Assembly (NCBI RefSeq): GCF_900091455.1
Contig: NZ_LT607412.1
Span: 4,836,001 to 4,900,000 of the forward strand
Length of the DNA stretch: 64,000 nucleotides
Reading direction: 5' to 3'
Source: Micromonospora coriariae
GTDB lineage: Bacteria > Actinomycetota > Actinomycetes > Mycobacteriales > Micromonosporaceae
In this document: piece by piece, positions 50,837-60,032 of the stretch
How the letters are laid out: each line of letters begins with the position of its first letter
How positions within the stretch are numbered: position 1 is the first letter of the stretch
Position numbers and translations under genes: made by a program
Notes under the pieces: model-generated
What the model was told of the DNA's origin: nothing
What the model saw: the letters and a program-made list of their open reading frames with translations, nothing else
Database searches by the model: none

Positions 50837-51987
50837 CGCCGGCGACACCGGAGGAGCGGGCTAAAGGCCTGGTGAACCTGCTTCTCGATGACCGTTTGAA
50901 AGGTGCGAACGAGCCCCCGGGATTGCGTGAAGCAATCGTCGACCGGCTCGTCGGGAAGGTCGATGACATCGGGAAGCGCTTCGGGGAGCAGGTAGACCAT
51001 TTGCGGTCACCGTCGGCCCAGCGCATTCCGGACGCGTACCTCGCAGACGAAGAAGTCGTCGAGAACGAGCTGCAGGCCGCGGCTGCCGGCATCCGGACCG
51101 CGAGAGCGCTTGAAGGCGTCCTATCAGATCCGCGACAGTTCGAGGTCCATCTATCTAGACGTTTGGCCCCGAACGCTCGATGGGCGCTGCTCAGCGAAGC
51201 ATCAAGGGTTCCGCGCCCCCCAACCCGAGCCAGTGTGCTCAACTGGTCTCTGACACCCATCCCATGGGTTGAAGACAACGCTGAGTGGCCCCCCGCCGGC
51301 GCAATCACCCTCGCGGATGTCCGGCAACTCACCGGTGCAGACGGCGAGCCGGTACGCGTCAGCGAGGAGCCGTACAAAGGATGGGTCCAGCTCGGGATGT
51401 TCGAGCGGCAAGCAACACTCGGCACCCGCTACCCCGCCGTCGCAGCCCGGCAAATACTCATCGCAACCGGACTCGAGGCGTGCGACCGAACACCACCCGT
51501 CAACAGCATGCCGCTCTCCCGCGCCGCCCCGGACGCGTGGACCGTCTGCTGCGACGACCTCGCACCGGGTCTCGACGCCGACCGTGCCCGCATCGCCCTC
51601 AGCTCCACCGGACGACCCCTCGCCGCAATCGTCGACTACGAGGGCCAACCGGGCGCCACGGCGCATGACCGTGGAGTTGGACTCCAACGCTTCACACTCG
51701 TCCCCCGAATCGAAATAGTCGCCCTTCTCGGGCTCCGCCCCGAAACACCAGCATTACGTCACGTCCTCGTCGACGACAACGGCGCAGCAATTGTCGGCCG
51801 GCAATGGCACGGTTTCCTCATCCACGATGGCAGCTACACACCACTCGAACCAGCCATCCACGGAGCCGATCTAATCCTCCGCCCTGACCTTTACGAAATC
51901 ATCGTAAACACCGCCGGTAAGGATCGACTTGCCCTCGGTGTGACCGTCAGCCATTTCGAGAATGCGCCATCAGCGGGGCGCTCCTAA
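50833..51987 (+). CDS. Unrecognised partner protein of the Cap4-STAND gene
   Basis: 384 residues, ATG overlapping the STAND stop (ATGA), so translation is coupled and the stoichiometry controlled. I recognise no domain. The first 120 residues are helical and acidic (EERAKGLVNLLLDDRLKG, DRLVGKVDDIGKRFGEQVDHL), followed by a mixed alpha/beta part with Trp- and Pro-rich turns (LNWSLTPIPWVEDNAEWPPAG). No signal peptide, membrane span or nuclease motif. Codon 308 is TTA (51,754-51,756). Inferred role: sensor, adaptor or brake for the STAND protein. Confidence 0.75.
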   Translation: MTPATPEERAKGLVNLLLDDRLKGANEPPGLREAIVDRLVGKVDDIGKRFGEQVDHLRSPSAQRIPDAYLADEEVVENELQAAAAGIRTARALEGVLSDPRQFEVHLSRRLAPNARWALLSEASRVPRPPTRASVLNWSLTPIPWVEDNAEWPPAGAITLADVRQLTGADGEPVRVSEEPYKGWVQLGMFERQATLGTRYPAVAARQILIATGLEACDRTPPVNSMPLSRAAPDAWTVCCDDLAPGLDADRARIALSSTGRPLAAIVDYEGQPGATAHDRGVGLQRFTLVPRIEIVALLGLRPETPALRHVLVDDNGAAIVGRQWHGFLIHDGSYTPLEPAIHGADLILRPDLYEIIVNTAGKDRLALGVTVSHFENAPSAGRS

Positions 51988-52576
51988 AGGCGACGATTGA
52001 AGCGTTCGTCCCTCCATGCTGAGACTACTCTTCGCCGCACACTGAGGAACTCTCCCGAGAGCGAGAATGTGGTTCATGGACTGACCATGCCCGCCGACTC
52101 GTCAGGGACGGAGAAGGCACTATAGCCATGTCAGTGGGTATGTCTCGGGCCTCGTGTCATTACTGGGCAAGTGACGCACGCTCATCGGCACGACCGGAAG
52201 CCAAGATAGTCGGGACGGCGTGACTGCGTAGTGAACGGTCGGTGCCAGATGCGTGAACCGCTTACGTCCGGCTCCTCGGCGAGTTGGTGGATCTTCCGGA
52301 CGATCATGCTGGTGGCGAGTAGGTCGTGGAAGGCCGCCCGTTCCTCCTTGAGGTCGACAGGCCGTCCCGCCAGCTAGGCCAGGAGTTCCGGGAGGTGCCA
52401 CGCCGACAGGCCGCTCCGCCCAAGTCACGGCGCACCCTGCCAAGGCGGTTCGTGTACTGCCCGTCCGGTTTGACGTTTTCCCAGCTCAAGCGCTATGGGT
52501 GTACCGGGTGTGGCAGTTGCGCCTCTTCCCTCACGCCGGACCGACGTCACCAACCGTCCTGTTGTGTACGAACACG
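51988..52576. other. Decayed non-coding stretch downstream of the STAND operon
   Basis: 589 bases. Read on the minus strand it holds fragments interrupted by stops and frameshifts, including a KRQTGRAVHEP peptide also found (as KRETGWAVHEP) near 54,500. It looks like debris of an unknown gene or mobile element. Confidence 0.45.
52425..52478 (-). repeat. Degenerate direct repeat, copy A
   Basis: About 54 bases nearly match 54,464-54,518 in the same orientation; over the last 38 bases 31 are identical. In the common reading frame both encode KR(Q/E)TG(R/W)AVHEP. The two copies flank the toxin-antitoxin pair. Confidence 0.55.
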
Positions 52577-53647
52577 CTAGCTTTGGGACGGCTTCATCTG
52601 GAACTCAAGCTTCCGCTTTAGCCCATGCCCCCAACCATAGTCCTTGGTCTTCCGCTGGGCACGACCGAGAACGATGCTCGGCGCGATACCTAATTGGTCA
52701 GCGAGCACGCGCACAGCCGCAATGTCGCGCGTGCGCGGCAGCCGGCGCTCGAACGAGGGTGGGATGAGAATATCCGAGGCGTACGTGTTCGCCTCTTCCT
52801 CGGCAGCGTTCTGCTCGCCGTTTATATAGAGGTCTTGGTCGCCATGCAGGAGGACATGTCCGAGCTCATGGAAAAGAGTGAACCAGAGCTGGTCGTCGCT
52901 TCTCCAAAGAAGTGAGAGCTGGATGACGGGATGCCCGCTAACCCATCGCGTGGCTCCATGGATGCCCAGTCCTGGCACAGCCGGGATGAAGCAGAGCACG
53001 ACGCCGGTCTCACGCAGAGCCGTAACGGTCTCCTCGATCGCGGCCACTGGCTCCTGCCTTGTAAGCGCGCGGAGCCTAGGTATCAATGCCTCCAGCCCTG
53101 GTCGGTTGAACGCAGGGACGTCGCGAAGGCCGTCATGGTGACGCTCTGCCAGCGCCAACCAAACTGCGAGCGCTGGCGCATCCTCCCGCCTCGCGGCGGC
53201 TCGGCGATACGCCACGCTTCCCTTCGTCCACGTGACCTCAAAAGCTTCCAGGCTAGCCACGCCCAGCACTCCGAGCAGTTGTCGGACAGTTTCCGCCCGC
53301 TCCCGGGCAGGTGCAGTGATGAAGCCCCATTTGCGCAAGTAATGAAGCGGAAACTTCTTGGCTTGCTCGTGCTGCGCGACGAGATCGGCGCCCGCGGCCT
53401 CACGAGCGAGGGCATCACGATAGCCAGACTCGTACATGTTCCACAGGCGTGAAGGGATGCCTGTCACCCGCTCTAGGGCGAGAGCAAGAGGATGCGACAA
53501 CGGGGCCTTGCCGCTCAACAGTTCGCTGACATGCTTGGGTGTCACGCCGAGACGGCGGGCCAACTCGGCGGCGTTAATGCCTTCGTCCTCCATCCACTCG
53601 GCGATGAAATCGCCGGTGGCGACGACGTAATCCAGTGTGGTGGACAT
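52577..53647 (-). CDS. HigA-like antitoxin fused to ImmA/IrrE-type metallopeptidase
   Basis: 356 residues. A HigA-type helix-turn-helix (ELARRLGVTPKHVSELLSGKAPLSHPLALALERV, residues 28-61) is joined to an ImmA/IrrE-like domain with the zinc motif HELGH (His260, Glu261, His264) and a later Glu in AAEEEANTYASDILIP. In such proteins the HTH represses the promoter and the peptidase may cleave a regulator under stress. It follows the HigB-like toxin gene by 25 bases, the usual toxin-first order of higBA. ATG at 53,647 with a GGA-rich site upstream. Confidence 0.85.
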   Translation of the reverse strand: MSTTLDYVVATGDFIAEWMEDEGINAAELARRLGVTPKHVSELLSGKAPLSHPLALALERVTGIPSRLWNMYESGYRDALAREAAGADLVAQHEQAKKFPLHYLRKWGFITAPARERAETVRQLLGVLGVASLEAFEVTWTKGSVAYRRAAARREDAPALAVWLALAERHHDGLRDVPAFNRPGLEALIPRLRALTRQEPVAAIEETVTALRETGVVLCFIPAVPGLGIHGATRWVSGHPVIQLSLLWRSDDQLWFTLFHELGHVLLHGDQDLYINGEQNAAEEEANTYASDILIPPSFERRLPRTRDIAAVRVLADQLGIAPSIVLGRAQRKTKDYGWGHGLKRKLEFQMKPSQS

Positions 53648-53672
53648 GTTCCGCTCCTATCCTCCTGGATGC

Positions 53673-53966
53673 CTAGTGGTAGTCGACGATCTCGACTACC
53701 ACCACCGTGATCACTTCGCGCTGCTCGGGTCGTACGATCAGCCGCCAGTTCGCGGTGAGCCGCGCCGACCACTGCCCCGCGCGATCACCCGTGAGCTCCT
53801 CCCAACGACCCGGCCCCTCCAACACGTCCGCCATCTCAACGACGTAGGTCAGCTCGGCAAGCCGGAGCCTCAGCTTCTTCGCGACAGCCGCACCGTAGGT
53901 GGCCTGCATCCGACGAGCATCGGTGCAGACCCGCTTCAGGTCCCGCGTCGCGTAGTCGAGCTCCAT
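53673..53966 (-). CDS. HigB-like toxin (RelE/ParE fold)
   Basis: 97 residues. The chain shows the short killer-protein pattern: DLKRVCTDARRMQATYGAAVAKKLRLRLAEL as the first helices, then GDRAGQWSARLTANWRLIVRPE and a final beta strand VITVVVVEIVDYH. HigB enzymes cut mRNA on the ribosome and are neutralised by HigA. A dyad just upstream of the start is a probable autoregulatory operator. First gene of the two-gene operon. Confidence 0.85.
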   Translation of the reverse strand: MELDYATRDLKRVCTDARRMQATYGAAVAKKLRLRLAELTYVVEMADVLEGPGRWEELTGDRAGQWSARLTANWRLIVRPEQREVITVVVVEIVDYH

Positions 53967-53973
53967 GGTTCCA

Positions 53974-53992
53974 TGTTACCTAAATCGTAACA
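53974..53992. promoter_or_regulatory. Inverted repeat upstream of higB-like gene
   Basis: TGTTAC-N7-GTAACA is a perfect 6-bp dyad eight bases before the toxin start codon. Location over the expected promoter fits self-repression by the HTH antitoxin. Confidence 0.65.
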
Positions 53993-54897
53993 CCGGCCTG
54001 AGCGCGGTGGTAGGACCGTCAAAGTGACCCAGGACGCCTCGGCACCCCATCGAGTCGGAGCCAGCCGGTTTGGATGAATGAGACTTAACGGACTTTTGGT
54101 GGAGCCCGGGCGTGCCGCCGCTCACTGCTGGGCCATGCAGCCCTTCGTACGCCGCGGCCGATTGCAGCGGGGCTGATCCGGGGGGCCGGCATGCCACCGC
54201 GGAGGTCGCGGTAACGCCATCCACTTATGCCGCAAATCTTGAGGCGCAGTGTCAGGTCCGTCAGGTGGTCAGCAACCCGCGGCGCACCGGTTCACCGACC
54301 TCGGTGGACCGCCAGAACCGTCCCAGGACGCCGCCTCCGGCACCGCTCGTGCGAGCCGGGCCCAATCGAAGGCGTCGCCGATCCGGCCGATCACCGTGCC
54401 GCTCGGGCCAGTCGGCCGTAACGCAACACCACCACGGCCACTCCGTCAGGACGTTTACCCAGTTCACGGCGCTCCTTGCCCAAAGCGGTTCGTGCACCGC
54501 CCATCCAGTTTCACGCTTCGAACTCACTTGCCATGGGTAGGACTCGATGCGCAGAACCCGAACCGCATTCCTGCAGCTCACGGGCATCCTGTGTCAGTTC
54601 CGGCCATCCGTCGACGCGCTTAAGCAAGCAACTGAGGGCCTTCCACTCGCGTGATCCCGGATCCTCGCAGGCAGTCGATCTCACTAGCTCGTGATCATCT
54701 CGTTCGAGGGCAAGGGCCGCCCGCTGTAAAGACGAACGACCCTTGCCAACAGGGTGCGCGCTCGGGGCGGTGGCGCTCCTCCCGGGCTGACGTGCGTCGG
54801 CATTCCTTGATCAGAAGGTTGCTACCTAGCTTCTCGGCGCTCGCCACCGGTAGTGGGTAGCCCGAGGGATGTGAGCGGCTAAAGCTAGGCTGCTGCC
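53993..54897. other. Intergenic stretch between toxin and HNH genes
   Basis: 905 bases without an intact gene. On the minus strand around 54,261-54,587 a frame contains YPWQVSSKRETGWAVHEPLW, related to debris at 52,4xx, and several stops elsewhere. The remaining part has short random frames. It appears to be a relict of a mobile or duplicated gene. Confidence 0.45.
54464..54518 (-). repeat. Degenerate direct repeat, copy B
   Basis: Mate of the repeat at 52,425-52,478. The two copies are about 2.0 kb apart and enclose the higBA-like operon. Copy B is the better preserved one, with a frame of about 100 codons around it. Confidence 0.55.
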
Positions 54898-56643
54898 GTG
54901 GTTGAGGCGCGGGGGACGATCCCCGAACGAGTCCGACGGGCGCTGTATGGGCTGAGGCGCGGTCACTGCTACGCGCCTGAGTGCGACGAGCCTGTGGTCG
55001 TCCTCGACGAAGGCCAGTCGGTCTTTGTCGGTGAGATCGCGCATATCGTCGCGGCGGTCGCGTCCGGCCCGCGCGGCGGCGCGAACGTCCCGGACCGCAA
55101 CGCGTTCGAGAACCTCCTGATCCTGTGCGGCCGCCACCACAAGATCATTGACGATGTGCGGACTCGAGACCGCTATCCGGTCGACGTGCTGCGTGAGTGG
55201 AAGGCCAAACGCGAGGCTGAGTTCGACACCGCGACCCGCGAGGAGCTGCACCGACTCGACGACCTGCCGGTTCGGCTGCCCCACCTGCTCGTCGAGGCAT
55301 TCCGCGACGCGACCACCGAACTTACGGCGACCGTCGACCGGTTGGAAGCCACCGGCCAGCTCACCCACGATGCCGCGCGCCTGCTGCACGCGGCGCTCGC
55401 ACGCACCGCCAACACTGGTCCGGGCGTGGGCGACGGTGTGCCGGGGGTCAAGGAGGCGTTCGAAGAGGCGTACGACGCCGCCGGCGGCGCGTCGTTTCTC
55501 GGCCTGCCCAGCGCGGCAGCATACGAAACCGGCCCCGGCGTCGTGCAGCATCTGCGCGGTGCCCGCTGCGGCCACCCCGCAGTAATCTGCGCGATCGCGG
55601 GCAGGGCGGCGGTGGTAATCACTACGGACCTGTGGAACGGGATCGCGAACATCGGCGGCGGCCGTCCGAGCGGCGGGGTTCACGGCGTCGGCTTCCCGGT
55701 GCACACGACAGGCGGCGACCAGCGCTACATCAGCCCTACCATCGAGCAGGTACCGACTACGGGCGGTTCCTGGCGCGCAGGGACCATGCGCCGGACCGGC
55801 GACCGCCGGTGGATCTGGACTCCGGATCTTGTATTCGACTCGAACAACTCCGCCAATGCTGAAACGGCCTTCAACTCGCAGTCGGCGTTGGATCTGCGGC
55901 TGCGGCTCGCCGCGCAGATCCCGTTCGCGCAGGACGAGCCGAGGCTGACCGCATCGGGCCGACGTCGACTGACCGCTGAGTTGGCCGAGCCGGAGATGAC
56001 TGCAATCGTGGCCGCCTTCGCTGCTGACAGGACCGGGGTGCCGGGCGAACTGCGGTGGCGACCGTGCGCCGACCAGTTCGCCCGCAACGACAGCTGGGGC
56101 GCCTCCTACGAGTGCGTGATCCACTCGGCTGATGGCCGGCCCACCATTCGCGGCACGCTGCAGTTCCTCATGCCTGACCTCATGCGCTCTCAGCGGCTCA
56201 CAAGCCTGGTTGACATTGAGATCGACTTCGACGGCTGCCAGACTGAACCCTGCCAGCCGAACACGCCGGTGACCCGGCGGCTGTCCCACGTGGAGATCAC
56301 CGAGTTCTTCACCGCGGCGTGGCGCCTTGCGTTCGACGTTCTTCCTCTGGCCTTGGGCGAGCCCGTCGCAGACGGTGACCACGGCGACCGGCCCGGGGCG
56401 AGCCTGTACATCATCAACGAGCGCGGGCAGAACACCGGTGGTGAGCGGACCTTCCGGCTCGGTGACCTGGTCGATCTAAGTCCGTTTGGTAGCACCCACA
56501 AGATTTACCAGTCTCGGCTCGACCTCGCCGTCGTTGGCCGCGGATCGCTGAGCGAACACGACGCACGCAACGTCGTGCGGCGTGCGCTGGTGCGCGCGGC
56601 CGAGGACGCCGGGTTCGACGCCGCCGATCTTGTCACCTGGTGA
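54898..56643 (+). CDS. HNH-nuclease-headed protein of unknown C-terminal type
   Basis: 581 residues, GTG start. Residues 20-105 form an HNH/treble-clef nuclease: RGHCYAPEC (Cys24, Cys29), GEIAHIVA (His49), NLLILCGRHHKIID (Asn72, Cys77, His80, His81). About 100 residues of helix (VDRLEATGQLTHDAARLLHAAL) connect to a C-terminal region of nearly 400 residues with no motif known to me; one part (FLGLPSAAAYETGPGVVQHL) has the look of a repeat or peptidase-regulatory segment. The nuclease would cut DNA when the C-terminus receives a signal, as in several anti-phage effectors; this is inference. It is a single gene, convergent with the SMC-like operon. Confidence 0.75.
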   Translation: MVEARGTIPERVRRALYGLRRGHCYAPECDEPVVVLDEGQSVFVGEIAHIVAAVASGPRGGANVPDRNAFENLLILCGRHHKIIDDVRTRDRYPVDVLREWKAKREAEFDTATREELHRLDDLPVRLPHLLVEAFRDATTELTATVDRLEATGQLTHDAARLLHAALARTANTGPGVGDGVPGVKEAFEEAYDAAGGASFLGLPSAAAYETGPGVVQHLRGARCGHPAVICAIAGRAAVVITTDLWNGIANIGGGRPSGGVHGVGFPVHTTGGDQRYISPTIEQVPTTGGSWRAGTMRRTGDRRWIWTPDLVFDSNNSANAETAFNSQSALDLRLRLAAQIPFAQDEPRLTASGRRRLTAELAEPEMTAIVAAFAADRTGVPGELRWRPCADQFARNDSWGASYECVIHSADGRPTIRGTLQFLMPDLMRSQRLTSLVDIEIDFDGCQTEPCQPNTPVTRRLSHVEITEFFTAAWRLAFDVLPLALGEPVADGDHGDRPGASLYIINERGQNTGGERTFRLGDLVDLSPFGSTHKIYQSRLDLAVVGRGSLSEHDARNVVRRALVRAAEDAGFDAADLVTW

Positions 56644-56859
56644 ACTATCCCGCCGAGCACCCCATTGGCCCGCCCTAGCCGCGAACGGGCGCACCGGAGA
56701 CTTTTCTCGCCTGCGCTGGCCCTACCCGCAGGCCAACGCCGCATTCGACAGCGGAGCGCCTCGAGTCGCACTGGGATAAAACCCCTACAGCGGCGCACCT
56801 AGAACCTGCTGCCGATGGCCGACCAGATGCGCAGCAGCTTGTTTGCCGGTACGCGATTC

Positions 56860-59800
56860 TTACATCAGCTCTCTGCCCTCGAGCAAAGCTTCTGCGGTCA
56901 GCTCTACACGGTTGCCCAGTTGATCCCTTCCGAACATTCTTGTGGGCCGGTTCAGTGCCTCGGACTTGGATGGGTAGTGGAAGTAGAGGACTTGTCCGCA
57001 GTGCGGGCTTGCTTCGGACATGATCGCGTCCTGGCAGGTGGCCAGAATCGTGATTCGATGCTGACGGGCCACCTCGGCGATGGCGTCGAGCACCTCACGG
57101 CGATGTTCGGCGCCCAGCGAGTCAGCAAGCTCGTCGAGTATCAATACCCGGCCCTCGGGATTCGGTGCCGCGAGCAGGGCAGCCAGGACGAGGTGGATCG
57201 AGAAGAGCTTTTCCTGCGCTGTGTTGGTGACGTTGTCGTAAGCTAGCATCGGCCCTTCTGGGTTCCGCCGCCATCGCGGGACCACCTGGCATTCCCATTT
57301 CTTGTCCGGCTTGTCCGGCGATTGGAGCGTGTAGTCGAGTTTTGCACCCAGGCCGCCGGAGTTGCGGTTCAAATCATTGAGTGCCTTGCTGATTCGATCC
57401 AAGGCGGAGGATGCGCGTTGCTTTATTGCGTCTTGCGTCATCGTGAGGGCTTGTTCCAGCTCGCGGCATTTTTTGCTGGCGAATTCGGTGGTGTGCTGCC
57501 GTGTCTGGCGTGCGTGGATCACCTCTTCGTGGGCGGATGAGTCGCGTTCTGCTGAGTCGTCGAGCCATTCCATGATGCTTGCGAGTGTGGAGATCATCTG
57601 TTCGGCGGTTGCGGAGCCTGAGCTTTCGCGGCTTGCGGCGTACTTGCCTGCAGCCTCAGCGACGTCGGCAGGTGGAGGTGCGCTGCTGTCCGGGTAGACC
57701 TTCAGGTTCGCGATGGCTACGACTAATTTGTCGTGGGCGCCTTGTTGGAGCGTTGCATTGGTACGGCGCTCGATGTGCGGGTTTTCGTCGCTCGCCGGTG
57801 GGGCGGGGGCTTCGTCGACGAGTTGGTCGTAGTCGTCGTCGGTGTTGAGCGCTGGCCATCCCAGTTGCTGCAGCGCGGCGTCGATGCCGCGTGCCCATGT
57901 GGAGAGAATGGCGTCGTTCGGTCGGCTTGCGGCCTCGTATTTGTTTAAAGCCGAGGTCAGAGTGCGAAGCTCTTCCTGTGCGGCCATCAGGTTGCTGTTG
58001 GCCCCGTTGAGCAGTTGAGTACGTTGTGCCAATGCGGTCTCGGCGGCACGTTGTTTGGTTTCTGTATCATCAACCGCGTCGGATAGGGGTGGCATGACCT
58101 GTTGACGGTGGGCGGTCAGGCGGTGTTGGAGTCCTTTCTGATGTTGCGTCAGCGATGCGCATTGTTCTGCAGCATGCGCGCGTGTCGCGTTGGTAGCGGC
58201 CAGTTCGGCGAGTTTTTTGGCCCGGCCGAGCTCGTCTAGGCGGCGTTGAACCTTCTCTTTGGCGAGTGTGACCTGCCGATCCCAATAGGCGATGAGGTCA
58301 TCGAGGCCGACAGTCGGGGCCTGGAAGCCACCGATGATGCGCAGGCCGATGTCCTCAGCGTGTACATGGGTGACGGGCTCAGCTGCGAGGTGTTGCCGTC
58401 CTAGTGCCTCGAGGAATGGGACTGCTTCACTGGGTGCTGAGACCACTCCAGTGGGAAAGCGGGAGACTTTGTCGGTCGAGCTGTTGGGGGCAGGTCGTGA
58501 GATGAGAATCGTGCCTGGATTTTCATGTAGAAGGGGCAACGCCTCAGTGAGGTTCTCACGCGAGACCACAAGTGCTTCTCGCCATGGGTGGAGCCGGGCC
58601 TCCCAATCTTGGCGATAGGTTGCCTCTAGGTGTACGGAGGCGATGAGTGACTGTGCGGTTATGCCCTTCTCAGCCAGCAGGCGGATGACCTTGCCGGATT
58701 CCCCGAATTGACCGTGGGCGGCTTCCTGTCTGGCCGATTTGGCTGCGACGAGAACGTCTTCCGCGGTCTCAAGCCTAGACTTGGCTGCGCCGACTTCCTG
58801 GTTTCGGCTTTGGCGTTCCTCGGCGGCCTCCGCGGCGGGTGGGTCGAACTTTAGGTCGTAACCGGTCGCCTTCTGGCGGGCACTTCTTAGGGGGCTTTCC
58901 AAGGCGTTGAGTTCGCCGACGAGTTGTCCTTCGACTCCGAGGGCCAGCTGGTAAGCGCTCTTGGCCTCGCTCAGTTTGCGTTTCTGTTCCTCGTGAACGT
59001 CTTGGAGTTTCTTAAGGTTGCGTAGCTCGTCGCGCTGAATGGCCAGTGTGGCGATCTGCTTCGTCAGCTCTTCGCGAGCGATCTTTGCCTTAGACAGCAA
59101 GCAGGTGGCGGATGCCGCTCGCGCGTAGGTGTCCACAACAGCGCGCGCAAGGCTGGCGTTCCACATTTTAAGCGCAGCGCCGGTTTGCTCGCGAAGCTCG
59201 TCGCGGGCTTCGACCTGGCGCAGAATCTCTGCCTCACGCGCTGTCTGATTACGATCGTTGTCGATGTGCGTCTGCAGCTCTGCCTGTTTGTTGGCGAGGT
59301 CCAGACGTTCCTGTTCGTCTCGCTCGAACAGGGTCGCACGTCCGGTCAAAGCGATGAGCGCATCGCCAATCTGGTCTGGAGTGAATGTTCCCGCGTCTAG
59401 CTTCAGCAGCGAAGGGCGGGAGCGGACTTGGCCTCGGCTAGCCACATAGGCCAAGACGCGCGGGCTGCGGCCATAGAGTTTCTCGGCGAACTCGGCACCG
59501 CCGAATGTCTCGCTGGGCAGGGACCGGAACACGCGAGTGGCATTGAGGTGTCGTTCTCGGTCGTCGCTTCCTGGTGTCAAGTGGATCCCGGGCCCGTGCT
59601 TCACCTGGACGTAGGGGGTGCCGGAGGAGATCTTCATCCAGACGGTACAGGCCGACCCGGCGACGTTCGTCGGATCAGCGAACACGCCGACGATGTAACC
59701 CTCGGTGGCAGCGCTTGCCCCGGTGATGCCCGCGGTAACCGGTTCGAACAGCAGCGTGGCGACGGCGCCGGCGCCGTTGCCACCGACCCGCCATTCTGGA

Positions 59801-60012
59801 TCGCCGAGGAGCAGGGCAGTTGCGGCGAGAAAGCTCGTTTTGCCGGATTCGTTGGAGTCGACGGGCCCCATGCCGGTGACAGCGATGAAGGTCTCGGGGA
59901 TCAGTCTCACCGGGTGAGCGGTCAGTCGCGCGATATCGAGGGTCTGCACCAAGATGAGTTGTCTGGTGCCAACGATTCCGAGCTTGGCGGTCACGAACCT
60001 CGATGCTGCCAC
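56860..60012 (-). CDS. SMC-like ATPase (chromosome-segregation/Wadjet-JetC-type architecture)
   Basis: 1050 residues. N-terminal head with a P-loop reading PVDSNESGKTS (Lys58); coiled coil about 230-435; a globular hinge-like part about 440-565; a second coiled coil to about 700; then a C-terminal head with Walker B RVLILDELADSLG (Asp960, Glu961) and a switch-like ILATCQD. Where an ABC signature is expected the chain reads NTAQEKLFSIHLVLAAL instead of LSGG. The layout is that of SMC/MukB/JetC proteins that load onto or extrude DNA, and of Lamassu LmuB. GTG at 60,012 follows 21 bases after the stop of the middle gene. Codon 689 is TTA. Confidence 0.8.
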   Translation of the reverse strand: MAASRFVTAKLGIVGTRQLILVQTLDIARLTAHPVRLIPETFIAVTGMGPVDSNESGKTSFLAATALLLGDPEWRVGGNGAGAVATLLFEPVTAGITGASAATEGYIVGVFADPTNVAGSACTVWMKISSGTPYVQVKHGPGIHLTPGSDDRERHLNATRVFRSLPSETFGGAEFAEKLYGRSPRVLAYVASRGQVRSRPSLLKLDAGTFTPDQIGDALIALTGRATLFERDEQERLDLANKQAELQTHIDNDRNQTAREAEILRQVEARDELREQTGAALKMWNASLARAVVDTYARAASATCLLSKAKIAREELTKQIATLAIQRDELRNLKKLQDVHEEQKRKLSEAKSAYQLALGVEGQLVGELNALESPLRSARQKATGYDLKFDPPAAEAAEERQSRNQEVGAAKSRLETAEDVLVAAKSARQEAAHGQFGESGKVIRLLAEKGITAQSLIASVHLEATYRQDWEARLHPWREALVVSRENLTEALPLLHENPGTILISRPAPNSSTDKVSRFPTGVVSAPSEAVPFLEALGRQHLAAEPVTHVHAEDIGLRIIGGFQAPTVGLDDLIAYWDRQVTLAKEKVQRRLDELGRAKKLAELAATNATRAHAAEQCASLTQHQKGLQHRLTAHRQQVMPPLSDAVDDTETKQRAAETALAQRTQLLNGANSNLMAAQEELRTLTSALNKYEAASRPNDAILSTWARGIDAALQQLGWPALNTDDDYDQLVDEAPAPPASDENPHIERRTNATLQQGAHDKLVVAIANLKVYPDSSAPPPADVAEAAGKYAASRESSGSATAEQMISTLASIMEWLDDSAERDSSAHEEVIHARQTRQHTTEFASKKCRELEQALTMTQDAIKQRASSALDRISKALNDLNRNSGGLGAKLDYTLQSPDKPDKKWECQVVPRWRRNPEGPMLAYDNVTNTAQEKLFSIHLVLAALLAAPNPEGRVLILDELADSLGAEHRREVLDAIAEVARQHRITILATCQDAIMSEASPHCGQVLYFHYPSKSEALNRPTRMFGRDQLGNRVELTAEALLEGRELM

Positions 60013-60032
60013 GGTAATTGCAAGCCCTTCGG

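Noticed and set aside
54464..54518. Possible CRISPR-like repeat
   Set aside because: Only two degenerate copies about 2 kb apart were seen, with no spacer array and no cas genes.
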